A stretch of 64,000 nucleotides of DNA from Micromonospora sp. WMMA1363 (GCF_030345795.1 NZ_JAUALB010000001.1:1359001-1423000), one strand, 5' to 3'; positions 8,556-17,730 are shown, numbered from the stretch's first letter. Notes: generated by a model not told the origin, from the letters alone. Made by a program: numbers and translations.

Positions 8556-9506
8556 TCAGACGGTGCCGGCCGGCACGCGGACACGACGGGCCACCAGGAC
8601 GGCGGCACCGGGAAGGCTCGCGACGAGCACCAGTGCCCCGTAGACCATGGCCGCCGCGACGCCCTCGGCGGCGGAGAGGCCGGCGGCACCGAACGCCCAT
8701 GCGGCCACCCCCTCCCGGGGCCCGAATCCGGCAACGTTCGCCGGCACGCCCATCGCGAGCAGGGCGAGCAGGGTCAGGGGTACCAGCAGGGACAACGGCG
8801 CCGTGGAGCCGGCCGTGCGGGCGGCGAGCACGAAGGTGGCCAGGTGCCCGGCAACCGCGACGGCCGAGGCGACCAGCACGCCGAGCCAGGTACGGCGAGC
8901 GAGCAGGCCGGCGCGGACGTCGGCGACCGCGGCGCGCACGGCCCGCGCCCGACGGGACGGGCCCGTCACCGGCAGCACCCGAGCCAGCAGGAGGGTGCCG
9001 AGGCCAACCGCCACCACCGCCGCCGCGACGGCCGGCAGGTACGGCCGGACCGGGGACGGGAACGCGGCCAGCACGACCGCCGCCACCGCGGCCAGGACCA
9101 CCTGCCCGGCGGCGCGCTCCCAGACCACGGCCCGGATGCCCCGGCCGACGTCGCCGGAGTCCCGGCCGTGGCGGACCGCCCGGTGCACGTCGCCAAGGAT
9201 CCCGCCGGGCAGAGTCGCGTTGAGGAAGATCGCCCGGTAGCAGTGCGCCACGGCGGTGCGCAGCGGCAACCGCACCCCCAGGCCTCCGGCGACCAGGCTC
9301 CACCGCCACGCGCAGCAGACCGTCGTGAGCACGCCGATGGCCAGCGCCACGGCCAGCGCTGGAACGTCGATCAGGCGCAGCCCGTCGAGGAACGGGCCGG
9401 CCCCGACCCAGCACAGGAGCGCGGCGAGCACGCTGACGCCGCCCAGCATCCGGGCCCACGCCCAGGCCCGCCGGTACGCCGGTACGCCGGTCGCCTCCGA
9501 GTCCAT
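8556..9506 (-). CDS. Flippase-like membrane protein (LPG synthase TM family)
   Basis: The 316-residue polytopic membrane protein belongs to the UPF0104/lysylphosphatidylglycerol synthase transmembrane family (AglD2/MprF flippase-like). Family segments include FLNATLPGGILGDVHRAVRH near residue 85 and GVPANVAGFGPREGVAAWAF near residue 240. Members are thought to move lipid-linked or glycosylated compounds across the membrane. ATG 9506 was chosen because GAGGAGG lies about six bases upstream; a frame opening at 9542 lacks such a site. Sitting among glycosyltransferase, methyltransferase and cyclohydrolase genes, it may export the pathway product. Confidence 0.78.
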   Translation of the reverse strand: MDSEATGVPAYRRAWAWARMLGGVSVLAALLCWVGAGPFLDGLRLIDVPALAVALAIGVLTTVCCAWRWSLVAGGLGVRLPLRTAVAHCYRAIFLNATLPGGILGDVHRAVRHGRDSGDVGRGIRAVVWERAAGQVVLAAVAAVVLAAFPSPVRPYLPAVAAAVVAVGLGTLLLARVLPVTGPSRRARAVRAAVADVRAGLLARRTWLGVLVASAVAVAGHLATFVLAARTAGSTAPLSLLVPLTLLALLAMGVPANVAGFGPREGVAAWAFGAAGLSAAEGVAAAMVYGALVLVASLPGAAVLVARRVRVPAGTV

Positions 9507-9554
9507 CCGGACCTCCTCACGATCTTTCTCGTGAGTAGGCACGCACCGGAGCGG

Positions 9555-10382
9555 TCACGGGTTCACCGCAGGCACGGCAAGCAGGTCGCGGTGATCGATC
9601 AGCACGTGGAGCCGACCCGCGGCGAGGTCCGCACGGCGGCGCACGGCGTACGCCGTGACCGGGCCGGCCAGGTCCGGTCGCTGCTCGCAGGCGGCGGTGA
9701 GCCAGCCGCCGAACCACTCGTCGACGAGGCCCGCGTCCGCCGGGCCGAGCCGCCACGGGCTGGACCGCAGCGCCACGTCGGCGCCGTGCCGGTCGAAGGC
9801 GACGGCGGCCGCGTCGACGGCGTCCGGTCCGAGCAGGGTACGGCCGGCTACGGCCCGGCGCTGGTGGTCGTCGAACGCCGCGGCGATCTCCGCGTCGAGC
9901 GGGTCGGCGGGAGCGAACCGGACGTGGCCGGCCACGGACAGGGCGAACAGGGTGGGCCGACCGGCACAGGCCGCGGCGAGCCGGTCCACCTCGTCCGCGG
10001 TCAACATGTCCAGCAAAGCGGAGGCGGTGACCAAAGACGCGCCGGCCAGGTCGGCAGCGGTGAGCCGGGTCAGGTCACCGGGACGGGTCTCGACGGTCAC
10101 CGGGCTGCCGTCGCCGGCCGCCGGGGGCGGGTCGGCGGCGGCGCGGGCGAGCAGGTCGGCGTCCCCGTCGTGCAGGATCCAGTGCTGCGGGCCGGGCAGC
10201 CGCGGGGCGAGCCAGCGCCCCATCGAGCCGGTGCCGCTGCCGAGGTCGTGCACGACCAGCGGGGTGGCGCCCGCGAGCCGGGCCCGGACCAGGTCGACCA
10301 GGTCCGTCGCGCGGGCCGCGGCGTCGGCCGGCTCGCGCAGGGTGAGCCAGTCCGCGAAGCCGACCGGCAGGTCCACTGTCAT
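9555..10382 (-). CDS. SAM-dependent class I methyltransferase
   Basis: This 275-residue protein carries the class I SAM-binding motif VVHDLGSGTGSMGRWLA around residue 45, with an acidic residue (HDGDADLLARA) at the end of the second strand and VTASALLDMLT at motif IV. It lacks membrane segments. The ATG at 10382 overlaps the stop of the glycosyltransferase (ATGA), placing it in the seven-gene operon. It probably methylates an intermediate of the GTP-derived compound made there, but the acceptor cannot be told from sequence. Confidence 0.78.
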   Translation of the reverse strand: MTVDLPVGFADWLTLREPADAAARATDLVDLVRARLAGATPLVVHDLGSGTGSMGRWLAPRLPGPQHWILHDGDADLLARAAADPPPAAGDGSPVTVETRPGDLTRLTAADLAGASLVTASALLDMLTADEVDRLAAACAGRPTLFALSVAGHVRFAPADPLDAEIAAAFDDHQRRAVAGRTLLGPDAVDAAAVAFDRHGADVALRSSPWRLGPADAGLVDEWFGGWLTAACEQRPDLAGPVTAYAVRRRADLAAGRLHVLIDHRDLLAVPAVNP

Positions 10383-11413
10383 GCCGTTCCTTCCAGCGCC
10401 GTCGCCAGCGCGGTGGTGGTGGTCGTCCAGTCGGTCAGGGCCGCTCGACGGTGGTGGGCGGCCCGGCGGAGCCGTCCGCGCAGGGCCGGGTCGGTGAGCC
10501 AGCGCCGCAGCGCGCCGGCCAGCGCCGCCGGGTCGCCGGGGGGCACAAGCAGCCCCGGCGGCGTGCCGTCCGGGGCGCGGCCCAGGGTGTCCGGCAGCCC
10601 GCCGGCGGCGGTGGCGAGCACCGGCACAGCCCGGGCAAGGGCCTCGGTCACCACCATGCCGTACGTCTCGACGCGCGAGGCGAGCAGCAGCAGGTCGGCG
10701 GCGGCGTACGCGGCGTCCAGCGCGGGCCCGGCACGCGGCCCGGCCAGCCGCACCCGCCCGGCGAGCCCGTTGCCGGCGATCCGCCGCCGCAGCCGGTCGA
10801 CGAACCCCGGGTCCCGGCTGAGCGAACCCACCCAGACGCAGCGCCAGGGCAGGTCGGCCACCAGGGCGAGGGCGTCGACGAGGGTGTCGTGTCCCTTGAG
10901 CGGGGTGACCGCCGCGACGCAGAGCAGCTGCCCGCCGGCCGGAGACCCGGGCGCCGGCGGCGCCGGGTCGACGCCGGGCGCGGCGACGCGCACCCGGCCG
11001 ACGGGCAGCGCGTACCGGTCGAGCAGCCACCGCCGGGTCCAGCCGCTGGTGGTCACGACCAGCGTCGCGCACCGCAGGGCCGCGGACTCCGCGGCGTGGT
11101 CCAGCGGCAAGTGCACCAGCACGACCAGGCGCAGCCGCGTGGCCCGCGGGCCGAGCACCTCCGGCACCGTCGAGGCGACGAGGCCGTCGAGCAGGACGAC
11201 CGCCCCGTCCGGCAGGGCGTCGAGCAGCCCGGCGAGGCCGACCCGGTCGACGGGTTCCGGGTGCGGCCAGCCGCCGGGCACCGGGTGCTCGTGGACGACC
11301 CAGCCGCCGGCGGCGAGGCCGTCGAGGACCCGGCGGTCGTAGCGGTTGCCGCCGCTCGGCGTGGCCGGATCGTCGACGTCGCCCGGCAGCACCGCGTGGA
11401 CGGTGCCCGTCAC
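10379..11413 (-). CDS. GT4-family glycosyltransferase
   Basis: The 344-residue protein is a GT-B fold, family 4 glycosyltransferase. The C-terminal half has [18 protein letters not shown], a [11 protein letters not shown] strand and the donor-binding [16 protein letters not shown] (the EX7E-type signature, residues about 255-270). It should transfer a sugar from a nucleotide donor in the cytoplasm. The start is coupled to the PTPS-like gene (4-nt overlap) and the stop overlaps the methyltransferase start. Together they suggest a glycosylated and methylated product. Donor and acceptor are unknown. Confidence 0.8.
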   Translation of the reverse strand: MTGTVHAVLPGDVDDPATPSGGNRYDRRVLDGLAAGGWVVHEHPVPGGWPHPEPVDRVGLAGLLDALPDGAVVLLDGLVASTVPEVLGPRATRLRLVVLVHLPLDHAAESAALRCATLVVTTSGWTRRWLLDRYALPVGRVRVAAPGVDPAPPAPGSPAGGQLLCVAAVTPLKGHDTLVDALALVADLPWRCVWVGSLSRDPGFVDRLRRRIAGNGLAGRVRLAGPRAGPALDAAYAAADLLLLASRVETYGMVVTEALARAVPVLATAAGGLPDTLGRAPDGTPPGLLVPPGDPAALAGALRRWLTDPALRGRLRRAAHHRRAALTDWTTTTTALATALEGTA

Positions 11414-11808
11414 AGCGACCGTTCGTAGCTGGCCCAGGCGACGTGTGACTCGTGCAGGGTCACCGTGATGCCGGCCAGGTCCCGCGCCCCCGAGCCGAGG
11501 TCACCGGCGTGGGCGCGGTCGGCGAGCCGGTCGGCGATGGTGCGGGCGAGCACCTCGGTGGTGGTGTTCACGCCCGCGAAGTCCGGCTCGTCGTCCAGGT
11601 TGCGGTAGGTCAGCTCGCCGAGGACCGCCCGCAGCTGCTCGGTGGCCCGGCCGATGTCCACCACGATCCCGTCGGAGTCGAGGTCGGGACGACGGAAGGT
11701 CGCGTCGACGACGAAGGTGGCGCCGTGCAGGCGCTGCGCCGGGCCGAACACCTCGCCCCGGAAACTGTGGGCGACCATCATGTGGTCACGGACGGTCACG
11801 CTGAACAT
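11410..11808 (-). CDS. Degenerate 6-pyruvoyl/6-carboxy-tetrahydropterin synthase-like protein
   Basis: The 132-residue T-fold protein resembles QueD/PTPS. It keeps His14 (VAHSF) and His28 (RLHGATF), the strand GIVVDIG, the TTTEVLA helix and a C-terminal Glu in TLHESHVAW. Against the family pattern it differs at key positions: the third zinc histidine of the HGH motif is Ala30, no cysteine precedes the HG motif, and the catalytic LDH triad region reads LTY. It may bind a pterin-like ligand but catalyse something different or nothing. ATG 11808 follows a GAGGAG; an upstream frame to 11844 has no good site. A homologue, SCO6650 of Streptomyces, is known from similar context. Confidence 0.78.
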   Translation of the reverse strand: MFSVTVRDHMMVAHSFRGEVFGPAQRLHGATFVVDATFRRPDLDSDGIVVDIGRATEQLRAVLGELTYRNLDDEPDFAGVNTTTEVLARTIADRLADRAHAGDLGSGARDLAGITVTLHESHVAWASYERSL

Positions 11809-11813
11809 GGTTC

Positions 11814-12794
11814 TCACTCCTCGTCGTACGTGATGAGGTGACACAGGGCCGGCAGCCGCCCGTCGGCCAGCCGGGGCAGCACGTCGGGCAGGTCGGCGAA
11901 CCGGGACTCCCCGGTGAGCAGGGCGTCGAACACCGGGTCGGCGAGCAGGTCCAGGGCCAGCGCGAGCCGGTCGTGGTAGCCGCGGCTGCTCCGCCGGGAC
12001 GGCGCCACCCGGCCCACCTGGCTGCTGCGCAGCGTGAGGCGCCCGGAGTGGAACTCAGCCCCGAGGGGCAGCGTCACCTCGCGGTCGCCGTACCAGCTCA
12101 GCTCCAGCACGGTGCCCTCCGGCGCCACCAGCTCCAGGCACCGTCGCAGACCGGCCGAGGTGGCGCTGGCGTGCACCACCAGATCGCGCCCGGTCGCCGC
12201 GTCGGCCGGCGGGGCGAATCCGACGCCGAGGGCATCGGCCAGTACCGCCCGCCCCGGGTCGACGTCGACGAGCTGCACCCGCACGCCGGGGAACCGGGCC
12301 AGCAGGGCCGCGACGGCGGCCCCGACCATACCGGCACCGACCACGGTGACCCGGTCGCCGACCAGCGGTGGGACGTCCCACAGCGCGTTCACCGCTGTCT
12401 CCACCGTGCCGGCGAGCACCGCGCGGGCAGCCGGCACCTCGTCGGGTACGACCGCCACGGCGTCCGCGGGGACCACGTACCCGGTCTGGTGCGGGTGCAG
12501 GCAGAACACGGTGCGACCACGCAGGTGGGGTGGGCCGTCCTCGACCGTGCCCACGCTCAGGTAGCCGTACTTCACCGGGGCCGGGAAGTCGCCCTCCTGG
12601 TGGGGGGCGCGCATCACGGCGTACTGGCTGGTGGGGACGCCGCCGGTGAACACCAGCGTCTCGGTGCCACGGCTCACCCCGGAGAAGCGGGCGCGGACGA
12701 GCACGTCGTCGGGGCCGGGGGCAGACAGCGGCGCCGGTCGGATCTCCCCCTCGCCGGGTGTCCGCAGCCAGAAGGCCCGGGCCGTCCACGTCAC
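11814..12794 (-). CDS. Zinc-type alcohol dehydrogenase-like (MDR) oxidoreductase
   Basis: The 326-residue protein has the MDR architecture: an N-terminal GroES-like part with [15 protein letters not shown] and GYLSVGTV, and a Rossmann domain with [18 protein letters not shown] near residue 150 and [11 protein letters not shown]. The usual catalytic-zinc Cys/His ligands are not obvious, so it may be a non-canonical or zinc-free reductase. GTG 12794 lies nine bases after AAAGGAG. It is the first gene of the operon running to 7203 and probably oxidises or reduces a sugar or side-chain intermediate of that pathway. Confidence 0.72.
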   Translation of the reverse strand: MTWTARAFWLRTPGEGEIRPAPLSAPGPDDVLVRARFSGVSRGTETLVFTGGVPTSQYAVMRAPHQEGDFPAPVKYGYLSVGTVEDGPPHLRGRTVFCLHPHQTGYVVPADAVAVVPDEVPAARAVLAGTVETAVNALWDVPPLVGDRVTVVGAGMVGAAVAALLARFPGVRVQLVDVDPGRAVLADALGVGFAPPADAATGRDLVVHASATSAGLRRCLELVAPEGTVLELSWYGDREVTLPLGAEFHSGRLTLRSSQVGRVAPSRRSSRGYHDRLALALDLLADPVFDALLTGESRFADLPDVLPRLADGRLPALCHLITYDEE

Positions 12795-12885
12795 CGGCTG
12801 CTCCTTTCCGCGCCCCGGCGAACCGGACCGCCGTTTCCTGCGTAGTTCCCTGGCAGAAGCTGTCGATCATAAACACGGAGGCACG

Positions 12886-13737
12886 GTGGCCACGGTTCGA
12901 AACGGTCCGCTAGTCGGGCTGGGTGTCCAGATTGTTCTTCTTGCTGGGCTCGCCGGGACGGCCGGTCTCGGGCGTGCCGGCTGGCTCGCCGGCCTCGTGT
13001 ACGGGCTGGTGGTGTTCCTGGCGCTCAGCCGAGGCCTACACCGGGCGGGTAGCCGCACCCTCGGACCGGCCGACCGGGTGACCCTCGCCCGGGCGGTGCT
13101 CGTCGGCGCCGTCACCGCGCTGGTGGCCGACGGGCTCGCCGGGCGCTCCGTGCCGGTCGGGCTGCTCGCCGGCCTCACCGCGGTGGCGCTGGCGCTGGAC
13201 GGGGTGGACGGCTACGTGGCAAGGCGCACCGGTACCACCAGCGCGCTCGGTGCGCGGTTCGACATGGAGATCGACAGCGTTCTCGTCGCCGTGTTGAGCC
13301 TGCATGTGGCGCCGGCGGTCGGGCCCTGGGTGCTCACCGTCGGCGCGATGCGGTACGCGTTCGTCGCCGCCGGCCAGGTGCTGCCATGGCTGCGTCGACC
13401 GCTGCCGCCACGGTACTGGCGTAAGGTCACCGCGGCGGCGCTGGGCGTGCTGCTGCTGGTCGCCGCGTCGCAGGTGCTGCCGCCGCCGGTCGCGGCGGCA
13501 CTGCTGTCGGGGGTCCTCGCGATGCAACTGGAGTCGTTCGGTCGGGACGTGCTCTGGCTCTGGCGGCGCCGCTGCGCGCCGCCCGTCTCCGAGCCGGTTG
13601 TGGGAACGCGGGCGACGGGCAGGCCGGTCGTCACCGCGCCGGTCGCGGCCAGGCCACGACCGGCCGCCGCCGGTCTGCCGGATGCCGATCCGGACCGCCC
13701 GGCCGCCCGCCGGGAACTCGTCGCCGTCCACGACTGA
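12886..13737 (+). CDS. CDP-alcohol phosphatidyltransferase family protein
   Basis: The 283-residue membrane protein contains the full CDP-OH-P transferase signature: LDGVDGYVAR followed by GARFDMEID, matching DGxxAR...GxxxDxxxD. Such enzymes move a phospho-lipid (or phospho-polyol) group from a CDP-linked donor to an alcohol. Five to six hydrophobic helices surround the motif and a basic, Ala/Pro-rich tail follows residue 230. GTG 12886 was taken as the start after CGGAGG. The gene is divergent from the pterin-like operon and leads straight to an LtaS-like gene, suggesting phospholipid or polymer head-group work. Confidence 0.82.
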   Translation: MATVRNGPLVGLGVQIVLLAGLAGTAGLGRAGWLAGLVYGLVVFLALSRGLHRAGSRTLGPADRVTLARAVLVGAVTALVADGLAGRSVPVGLLAGLTAVALALDGVDGYVARRTGTTSALGARFDMEIDSVLVAVLSLHVAPAVGPWVLTVGAMRYAFVAAGQVLPWLRRPLPPRYWRKVTAAALGVLLLVAASQVLPPPVAAALLSGVLAMQLESFGRDVLWLWRRRCAPPVSEPVVGTRATGRPVVTAPVAARPRPAAAGLPDADPDRPAARRELVAVHD

Positions 13738-13770
13738 TTCGTCGCCGTCCACGACAGGTCAAGGAGCACC

Positions 13771-15471
13771 GTGCAACAGAACGCAGACTCCGTTCCGTCC
13801 CCCGGACCGGACCCGGGGCGTACCCCGGAGGAGGCGGTCCGGCCGGCGCGGTGGCGGCGGGGCGCCGGGTGGCTGGCCACCAGCGTGGCCGTGCTGGTGG
13901 TGCTGGTCGCCCTGGGCGCGCCGCACCGGCCCGGTCAGTTCACCTGGACCACGCTCGTCCGACTCCCCCTGGAGGGCCTGGTGCTGGCGGCGGTCCTGCT
14001 CGCGCTGCCCGTACGGGCCCGTCGCCCGGTAGCGGTGCTGGCCGGGGTGACGCTCGGGCTGCTGGTGGTCCTCAAGGCCGCCGATCTCGGCTTCGGGTCG
14101 ACGCTCGGCCGTCCGTTCGACCTCGTGCTCGACTGGGCGCTCGTCGACGAGACGTTCTTTCTCGTGAGCGGTTCGGTCGGGCGGGCCGGCGCGGTCGCCG
14201 TCGCCGTCGGCGCGGTGCTGCTGGCCGGCGGACTGCTCGCGACCCTGACCTGGGCGGTGCTGCGACTGGCCCGGCTGCTGGCCGACCATCCGGGCCGGGC
14301 CCGGCGGACGCTGGCCGCGCTGGTGGTGGTGTGGCTGGTCACCGCCGCGACCGGGTTCAGGATCGTTCCCGGCGTGCCGGTGGCCGACGCGGCGGCGAGC
14401 ACCCTGGTCGGTGCCCACGCCGCGCAGGTGCAGGCGCGCCTGCGGGACCGGGCGGTGTTCGCCGGCGAGGTCGACGCCGACCCGTACCGGAACGCGTCGG
14501 GTGACGAGCTGCTGACCGCGCTGCGCGGCCGGGACGTCGTGGTCGCCTTCGTGGAGAGCTACGGGCGCGACGCGGTGCAGGAGGAGGAGTTCGCCAACGT
14601 CGGCGTGGTGCTCGACCAGGGGCAGCGGCGGTTGACCGGCGCGGGCTACGGCACCCGTAGCGCGTTTCTCACCTCCCCCACCACCGGCGGCGGCAGCTGG
14701 CTCGCGCACGCCACGTTGCTCTCCGGCCTGTGGATCGACAACGACCAGCGGCACCGCGCCCTGCTGGCCAGCGACCGCACCACCCTCGGCGGTGCCTTCC
14801 GCCGGGCGGGCTGGCGGACCGTGGGCGTCATGCCGGCCGCCAACCAGCCCTGGCCGGAGGGGTCGTTCTACGGCTACGAGCAGTTCTACGACGAGTACAG
14901 CCTCGGCTACCGGGGCCCACGGTTCGGTTTCGCTCCGATGCCTGACCAGTACACCCTGTCGGTCTTCCAGCAGCGGGAACGGACCGACCGGGACCGCCGC
15001 CCGGTGATGGCCGAACTGGCCCTGGTCTCCAGCCACTCGCCGTGGACGCACATCCCCCGGCTGGTCGACTGGGACGCCCTCGGTGACGGCCGGGTGTTCC
15101 GCGACGCCACCGAGCGCAACTCGTCGAAGCAGCCCCGCGCCGGCTACCGCCGCTCGATCGAGTACACCCTCGGCGCCCTCATCTCGTACGTTCAACGGTA
15201 CGGCGACGACGACCTGGTGCTGATCCTGGTCGGCGACCACCAACCCGCACCGGTCGTCATCGGCCAGGACGCCAGCCGGGACGTGCCGATCAGCATCGTC
15301 ACCCGGGACCCGGCCGTGCTCGACCGGATCACAGGGTGGGGCTGGCCGGACGGGTTGCGGCCGGCACCCGACGCGCCGGTCTGGCGGATGGACACCTTCC
15401 GAGACCGCTTCCTCGCCGCCTTCTCCCCCGGCCTCGACCCGCCGGCTGCGGTCGCCGAACCGGCCCGCTGA
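13771..15471 (+). CDS. LtaS-like sulfatase-fold membrane enzyme
   Basis: This 566-residue protein has four to five N-terminal membrane helices (residues about 30-210) followed by an extracytoplasmic alkaline-phosphatase/sulfatase-fold domain. Visible landmarks are VVVAFVESYGRDAVQ near residue 255, a Thr-rich FLTSPTTGGGSW where the nucleophile is expected, VSSHSPW, and the metal-binding VGDHQPAP near residue 490. The layout is that of phosphoglycerol/lipoteichoic acid synthase-type transferases, which act outside the membrane on lipid head groups. GTG 13771 follows AAGGAG. It is likely co-transcribed with the CDP-alcohol phosphatidyltransferase 33 bp upstream. Substrate unknown. Confidence 0.8.
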   Translation: MQQNADSVPSPGPDPGRTPEEAVRPARWRRGAGWLATSVAVLVVLVALGAPHRPGQFTWTTLVRLPLEGLVLAAVLLALPVRARRPVAVLAGVTLGLLVVLKAADLGFGSTLGRPFDLVLDWALVDETFFLVSGSVGRAGAVAVAVGAVLLAGGLLATLTWAVLRLARLLADHPGRARRTLAALVVVWLVTAATGFRIVPGVPVADAAASTLVGAHAAQVQARLRDRAVFAGEVDADPYRNASGDELLTALRGRDVVVAFVESYGRDAVQEEEFANVGVVLDQGQRRLTGAGYGTRSAFLTSPTTGGGSWLAHATLLSGLWIDNDQRHRALLASDRTTLGGAFRRAGWRTVGVMPAANQPWPEGSFYGYEQFYDEYSLGYRGPRFGFAPMPDQYTLSVFQQRERTDRDRRPVMAELALVSSHSPWTHIPRLVDWDALGDGRVFRDATERNSSKQPRAGYRRSIEYTLGALISYVQRYGDDDLVLILVGDHQPAPVVIGQDASRDVPISIVTRDPAVLDRITGWGWPDGLRPAPDAPVWRMDTFRDRFLAAFSPGLDPPAAVAEPAR

Positions 15472-15584
15472 CCGCGGCGCGCCACGTGTCGCACACCGCC
15501 CACCCCTCGGCGACCAGGCACGGGCGGTCCGATCGGCGTCGCCCGGGCCGACGCGATGCGCCGGCGGTGGGGACGCGGCGCCGG

Positions 15585-16358
15585 TCAGGACCGGCCGAGG
15601 ACGCCGAACCACCGGCCGTCCCGGTCAAGCAGATCACGCACCACGAGGCCGACCGTGGCGGCGACGCCGGGCAGTGCCAGCTGGTCGAGGCGGGCCCACC
15701 GGAACCACGGGCCACACCGCAGGACGCCGTCGGTGGTCCGGTAGGCGACGTGGCTCTCACCACGCCACAGGCCGGGCCCGGACGGTTCCACCTCGACCAG
15801 GATGGTGCCGTGTGGGTGGACCAGCTCCCGGCACCGGCGCAGCAGGGCGGCCGGGTCACCGCCGATCCCGATGTTGCCGTCGATGAGTAGCGCGTGCCCC
15901 CAGCGGCCCTCGCCGGGCAGCGGGTCGAACACGTCCCGTCGCAGGGCGACCGCCCCCCGCGCCCGGGTACGGCGGACCGCCTCCGCGCAGACGTCCACCC
16001 CGACGGTGGTGACGCCAGCCGCCATCAGCGCGCGGGTGACCCGGCCCGGCCCGCAACCGACGTCCAGGGTGGGGCCGCCGCACCGGCGCAGAACCGCCCG
16101 CAGCGCTGGCTCCGCCGTCGCGTGCCAACGATCGGTCGGGAGGCGGATCCACGAGCCGTCGTTGCCGGCCAGCCAGTGTGCACCGGACGTGGTGGCCAGC
16201 GCCGCCGCGAAGCCGTCACGGACCGGTTCCGCCGCACGGCCGTCGACCGTGCGGCCCCCCGGAACGACCGTGGCCCCGCCGGCCTCGACCGGGCCGATCA
16301 ACGGTTGGCCGGCGGTGGCCGACTCGGTCGCGGGTTGACCGGCGGCGAGCAGGGTCAC
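15585..16358 (-). CDS. SAM-dependent methyltransferase
   Basis: The 257-residue class I methyltransferase shows TLDVGCGPGRVTRALMAAG at motif I, GVDVCAEAVRRTRARG at motif II, and DGNIGIGGDPAALLRRCREL. The GTG at 16358 overlaps the TGA of the DUF2064 gene (GTGA), so it is coupled to the two glycosyltransferase genes upstream. It may methylate the glycan or lipid made by this three-gene set. The acceptor is not identifiable. Confidence 0.8.
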   Translation of the reverse strand: MTLLAAGQPATESATAGQPLIGPVEAGGATVVPGGRTVDGRAAEPVRDGFAAALATTSGAHWLAGNDGSWIRLPTDRWHATAEPALRAVLRRCGGPTLDVGCGPGRVTRALMAAGVTTVGVDVCAEAVRRTRARGAVALRRDVFDPLPGEGRWGHALLIDGNIGIGGDPAALLRRCRELVHPHGTILVEVEPSGPGLWRGESHVAYRTTDGVLRCGPWFRWARLDQLALPGVAATVGLVVRDLLDRDGRWFGVLGRS

Positions 16359-17059
16359 CGCGAACCGCCCGGAAGCAGCACCGGCCGGACGGCCGCGACC
16401 TGACGCGCGAACCGGCTGTCCGGCACGGTCGCGGCCACGGCCAACGCGTCGGCCCACTCGTCGACGTCGCGGACCACCGGCAGTGGCTGCACCCGCAGGC
16501 CCCGGCCGGACAGCGCCACGGCGGTGCGTCGCCCGGTCTCCGGGGTGGACATCGGCACGCCGCGCAGGACGGCGGCGTGCCGGGGCTCACGCAGCCCCAG
16601 CGCCCACCACCCGCCGTCCGCGGCGCGGCCGAGCAGGGCGTCCGCGTCGGCCAGCCGCCGCGCCGCCGCGCCGAGCAGGGCCGGGGTCAGCTGCGGCGTG
16701 TCCATGCCGATCTGGAGCACCGGCTGACCGGGATAGGCGACGGCGACGTCCGCGTACGCGGCGGCGAGCCGGTCACCCAGGCTGACGCCGCGCTGCGGCA
16801 GGACCACCCAGCCGGTGGTGACGGCGCACAGCACGGCCGCGTCCTCGGCATCGGCATCGGCATCGGCATCGGCATCGGCAAACCGTCCGTGCAGGGCGAG
16901 CACGGGAGTCACGCCCGGAGTCGCCGCGACCGTGTCGAGCGTGTCACGCAACGCGGCGGCGGCCACCCGCGCCGCCTGCGCGGGGGTGGCGGGTGGGCAC
17001 AGCCGGGTCTTCACCGCCCCGGGCACCGGGGACTTCGCCACCACGAGCAGGACGGTCAC
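16355..17059 (-). CDS. DUF2064 (TIGR04282-type) glycosyltransferase
   Basis: The 234-residue protein belongs to DUF2064, a small GT-A-like nucleotidyl/glycosyl transferase family. Motifs are VAKSPVPGAVKTRL at the N-terminus, QIGMDTPQLTPALL near residue 120 and LGRAADGGWWALGL near residue 145. It commonly sits next to a GT2 protein, as here. A run of five GGCATC hexamers in the coding strand complement encodes an Ala-Asp repeat at residues about 60-70, an unusual surface-loop insertion. The start overlaps the GT2 stop, and the stop overlaps the methyltransferase start. Confidence 0.78.
   Translation of the reverse strand: MTVLLVVAKSPVPGAVKTRLCPPATPAQAARVAAAALRDTLDTVAATPGVTPVLALHGRFADADADADADAEDAAVLCAVTTGWVVLPQRGVSLGDRLAAAYADVAVAYPGQPVLQIGMDTPQLTPALLGAAARRLADADALLGRAADGGWWALGLREPRHAAVLRGVPMSTPETGRRTAVALSGRGLRVQPLPVVRDVDEWADALAVAATVPDSRFARQVAAVRPVLLPGGSR
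16848..16881. repeat. Hexanucleotide tandem repeat (GGCATC, 5.6 copies)
   Basis: Five perfect GGCATC units at 16848-16877 and a partial sixth lie inside the DUF2064 gene and encode alternating Ala-Asp. The unit keeps the reading frame, so copy-number change would alter loop length without frameshift. Confidence 0.95.
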
Positions 17060-17730
17060 CGGGTGCCGCCCATGGTGCGCAGCACTCCGGCAAAGTCCCG
17101 GGTCGCCCGCAGGGTGCCGCGGAGCGACCCGGAGACCTTCGACCGGGTGCCGGCGGCGCGGTGGGCGTACGTGACGTCCACCTCGCGGATGCGCCAACCG
17201 GCGGCGGCCGCCCGAATCAGCAGTTCGAGCGGGTAGCCGAAAGCCCGGTCGGTCACCCCGAGGTCGAGCAGCGCATCCCGCCGGGCCACCCGGATGGGGC
17301 TCAGATCGCGTAACGGAACCCCGCGCTGACGCAGCAGCGCCGCGATCAGTGCGGTCCCGGCCCGGGCGTGCCACGGCCAGGCGCCGGCCGACACCGGGCG
17401 ACGGCGCCCGACCGCGAGGTCCGCCGAGTCGTCCGCGACCGGGGCGACCAGGGCCGGCAACTCCGCCGGGTCGAAGGAGCCGTCGGCGTCCAGAACGCAC
17501 ACCAGCTCGGTCTCGGCGGCGACGATGCCGGTGTGGACGGCGGCGCCGTAGCCACGGCGGGGTTCGCGCACCACTCGGGCGCCATGCCGGGCGGCCACCT
17601 CCGGCGACCCGTCGCGCGACCCGTTGTCCACCACGACGGCCCGGTACCCGGGCGGCAGCGCGGTGAGGACGCCGGGCAGCGCCGCCGCCTCGTCGAGGCA
17701 GGGCAGGACGACGTCGATCTGTGTGGGCAT
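17056..17730 (-). CDS. GT2-family glycosyltransferase (polyprenyl-phosphate type)
   Basis: The 224-residue GT-A enzyme has the family 2 hallmarks: VVLPCLDEAAALPGVL at the N-terminus, VVDNGSRDGSPEVAA, and the metal-binding VLDADGSFDP near residue 90, followed by RDLSPIRVARRDALLDLG. It resembles dolichyl/polyprenyl-phosphate sugar transferases but has no C-terminal membrane anchor. It heads a coupled trio with DUF2064 and a methyltransferase, and is divergent from a GT-C-like membrane protein that could use its lipid-linked sugar. Donor unknown. Confidence 0.82.
   Translation of the reverse strand: MPTQIDVVLPCLDEAAALPGVLTALPPGYRAVVVDNGSRDGSPEVAARHGARVVREPRRGYGAAVHTGIVAAETELVCVLDADGSFDPAELPALVAPVADDSADLAVGRRRPVSAGAWPWHARAGTALIAALLRQRGVPLRDLSPIRVARRDALLDLGVTDRAFGYPLELLIRAAAAGWRIREVDVTYAHRAAGTRSKVSGSLRGTLRATRDFAGVLRTMGGTR

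Noticed and set aside
8844-11342. Long plus-strand open frame across the glycosyltransferase and methyltransferase genes
   Set aside because: It is a shadow of the minus-strand operon; the peptide is low complexity and has no motif.
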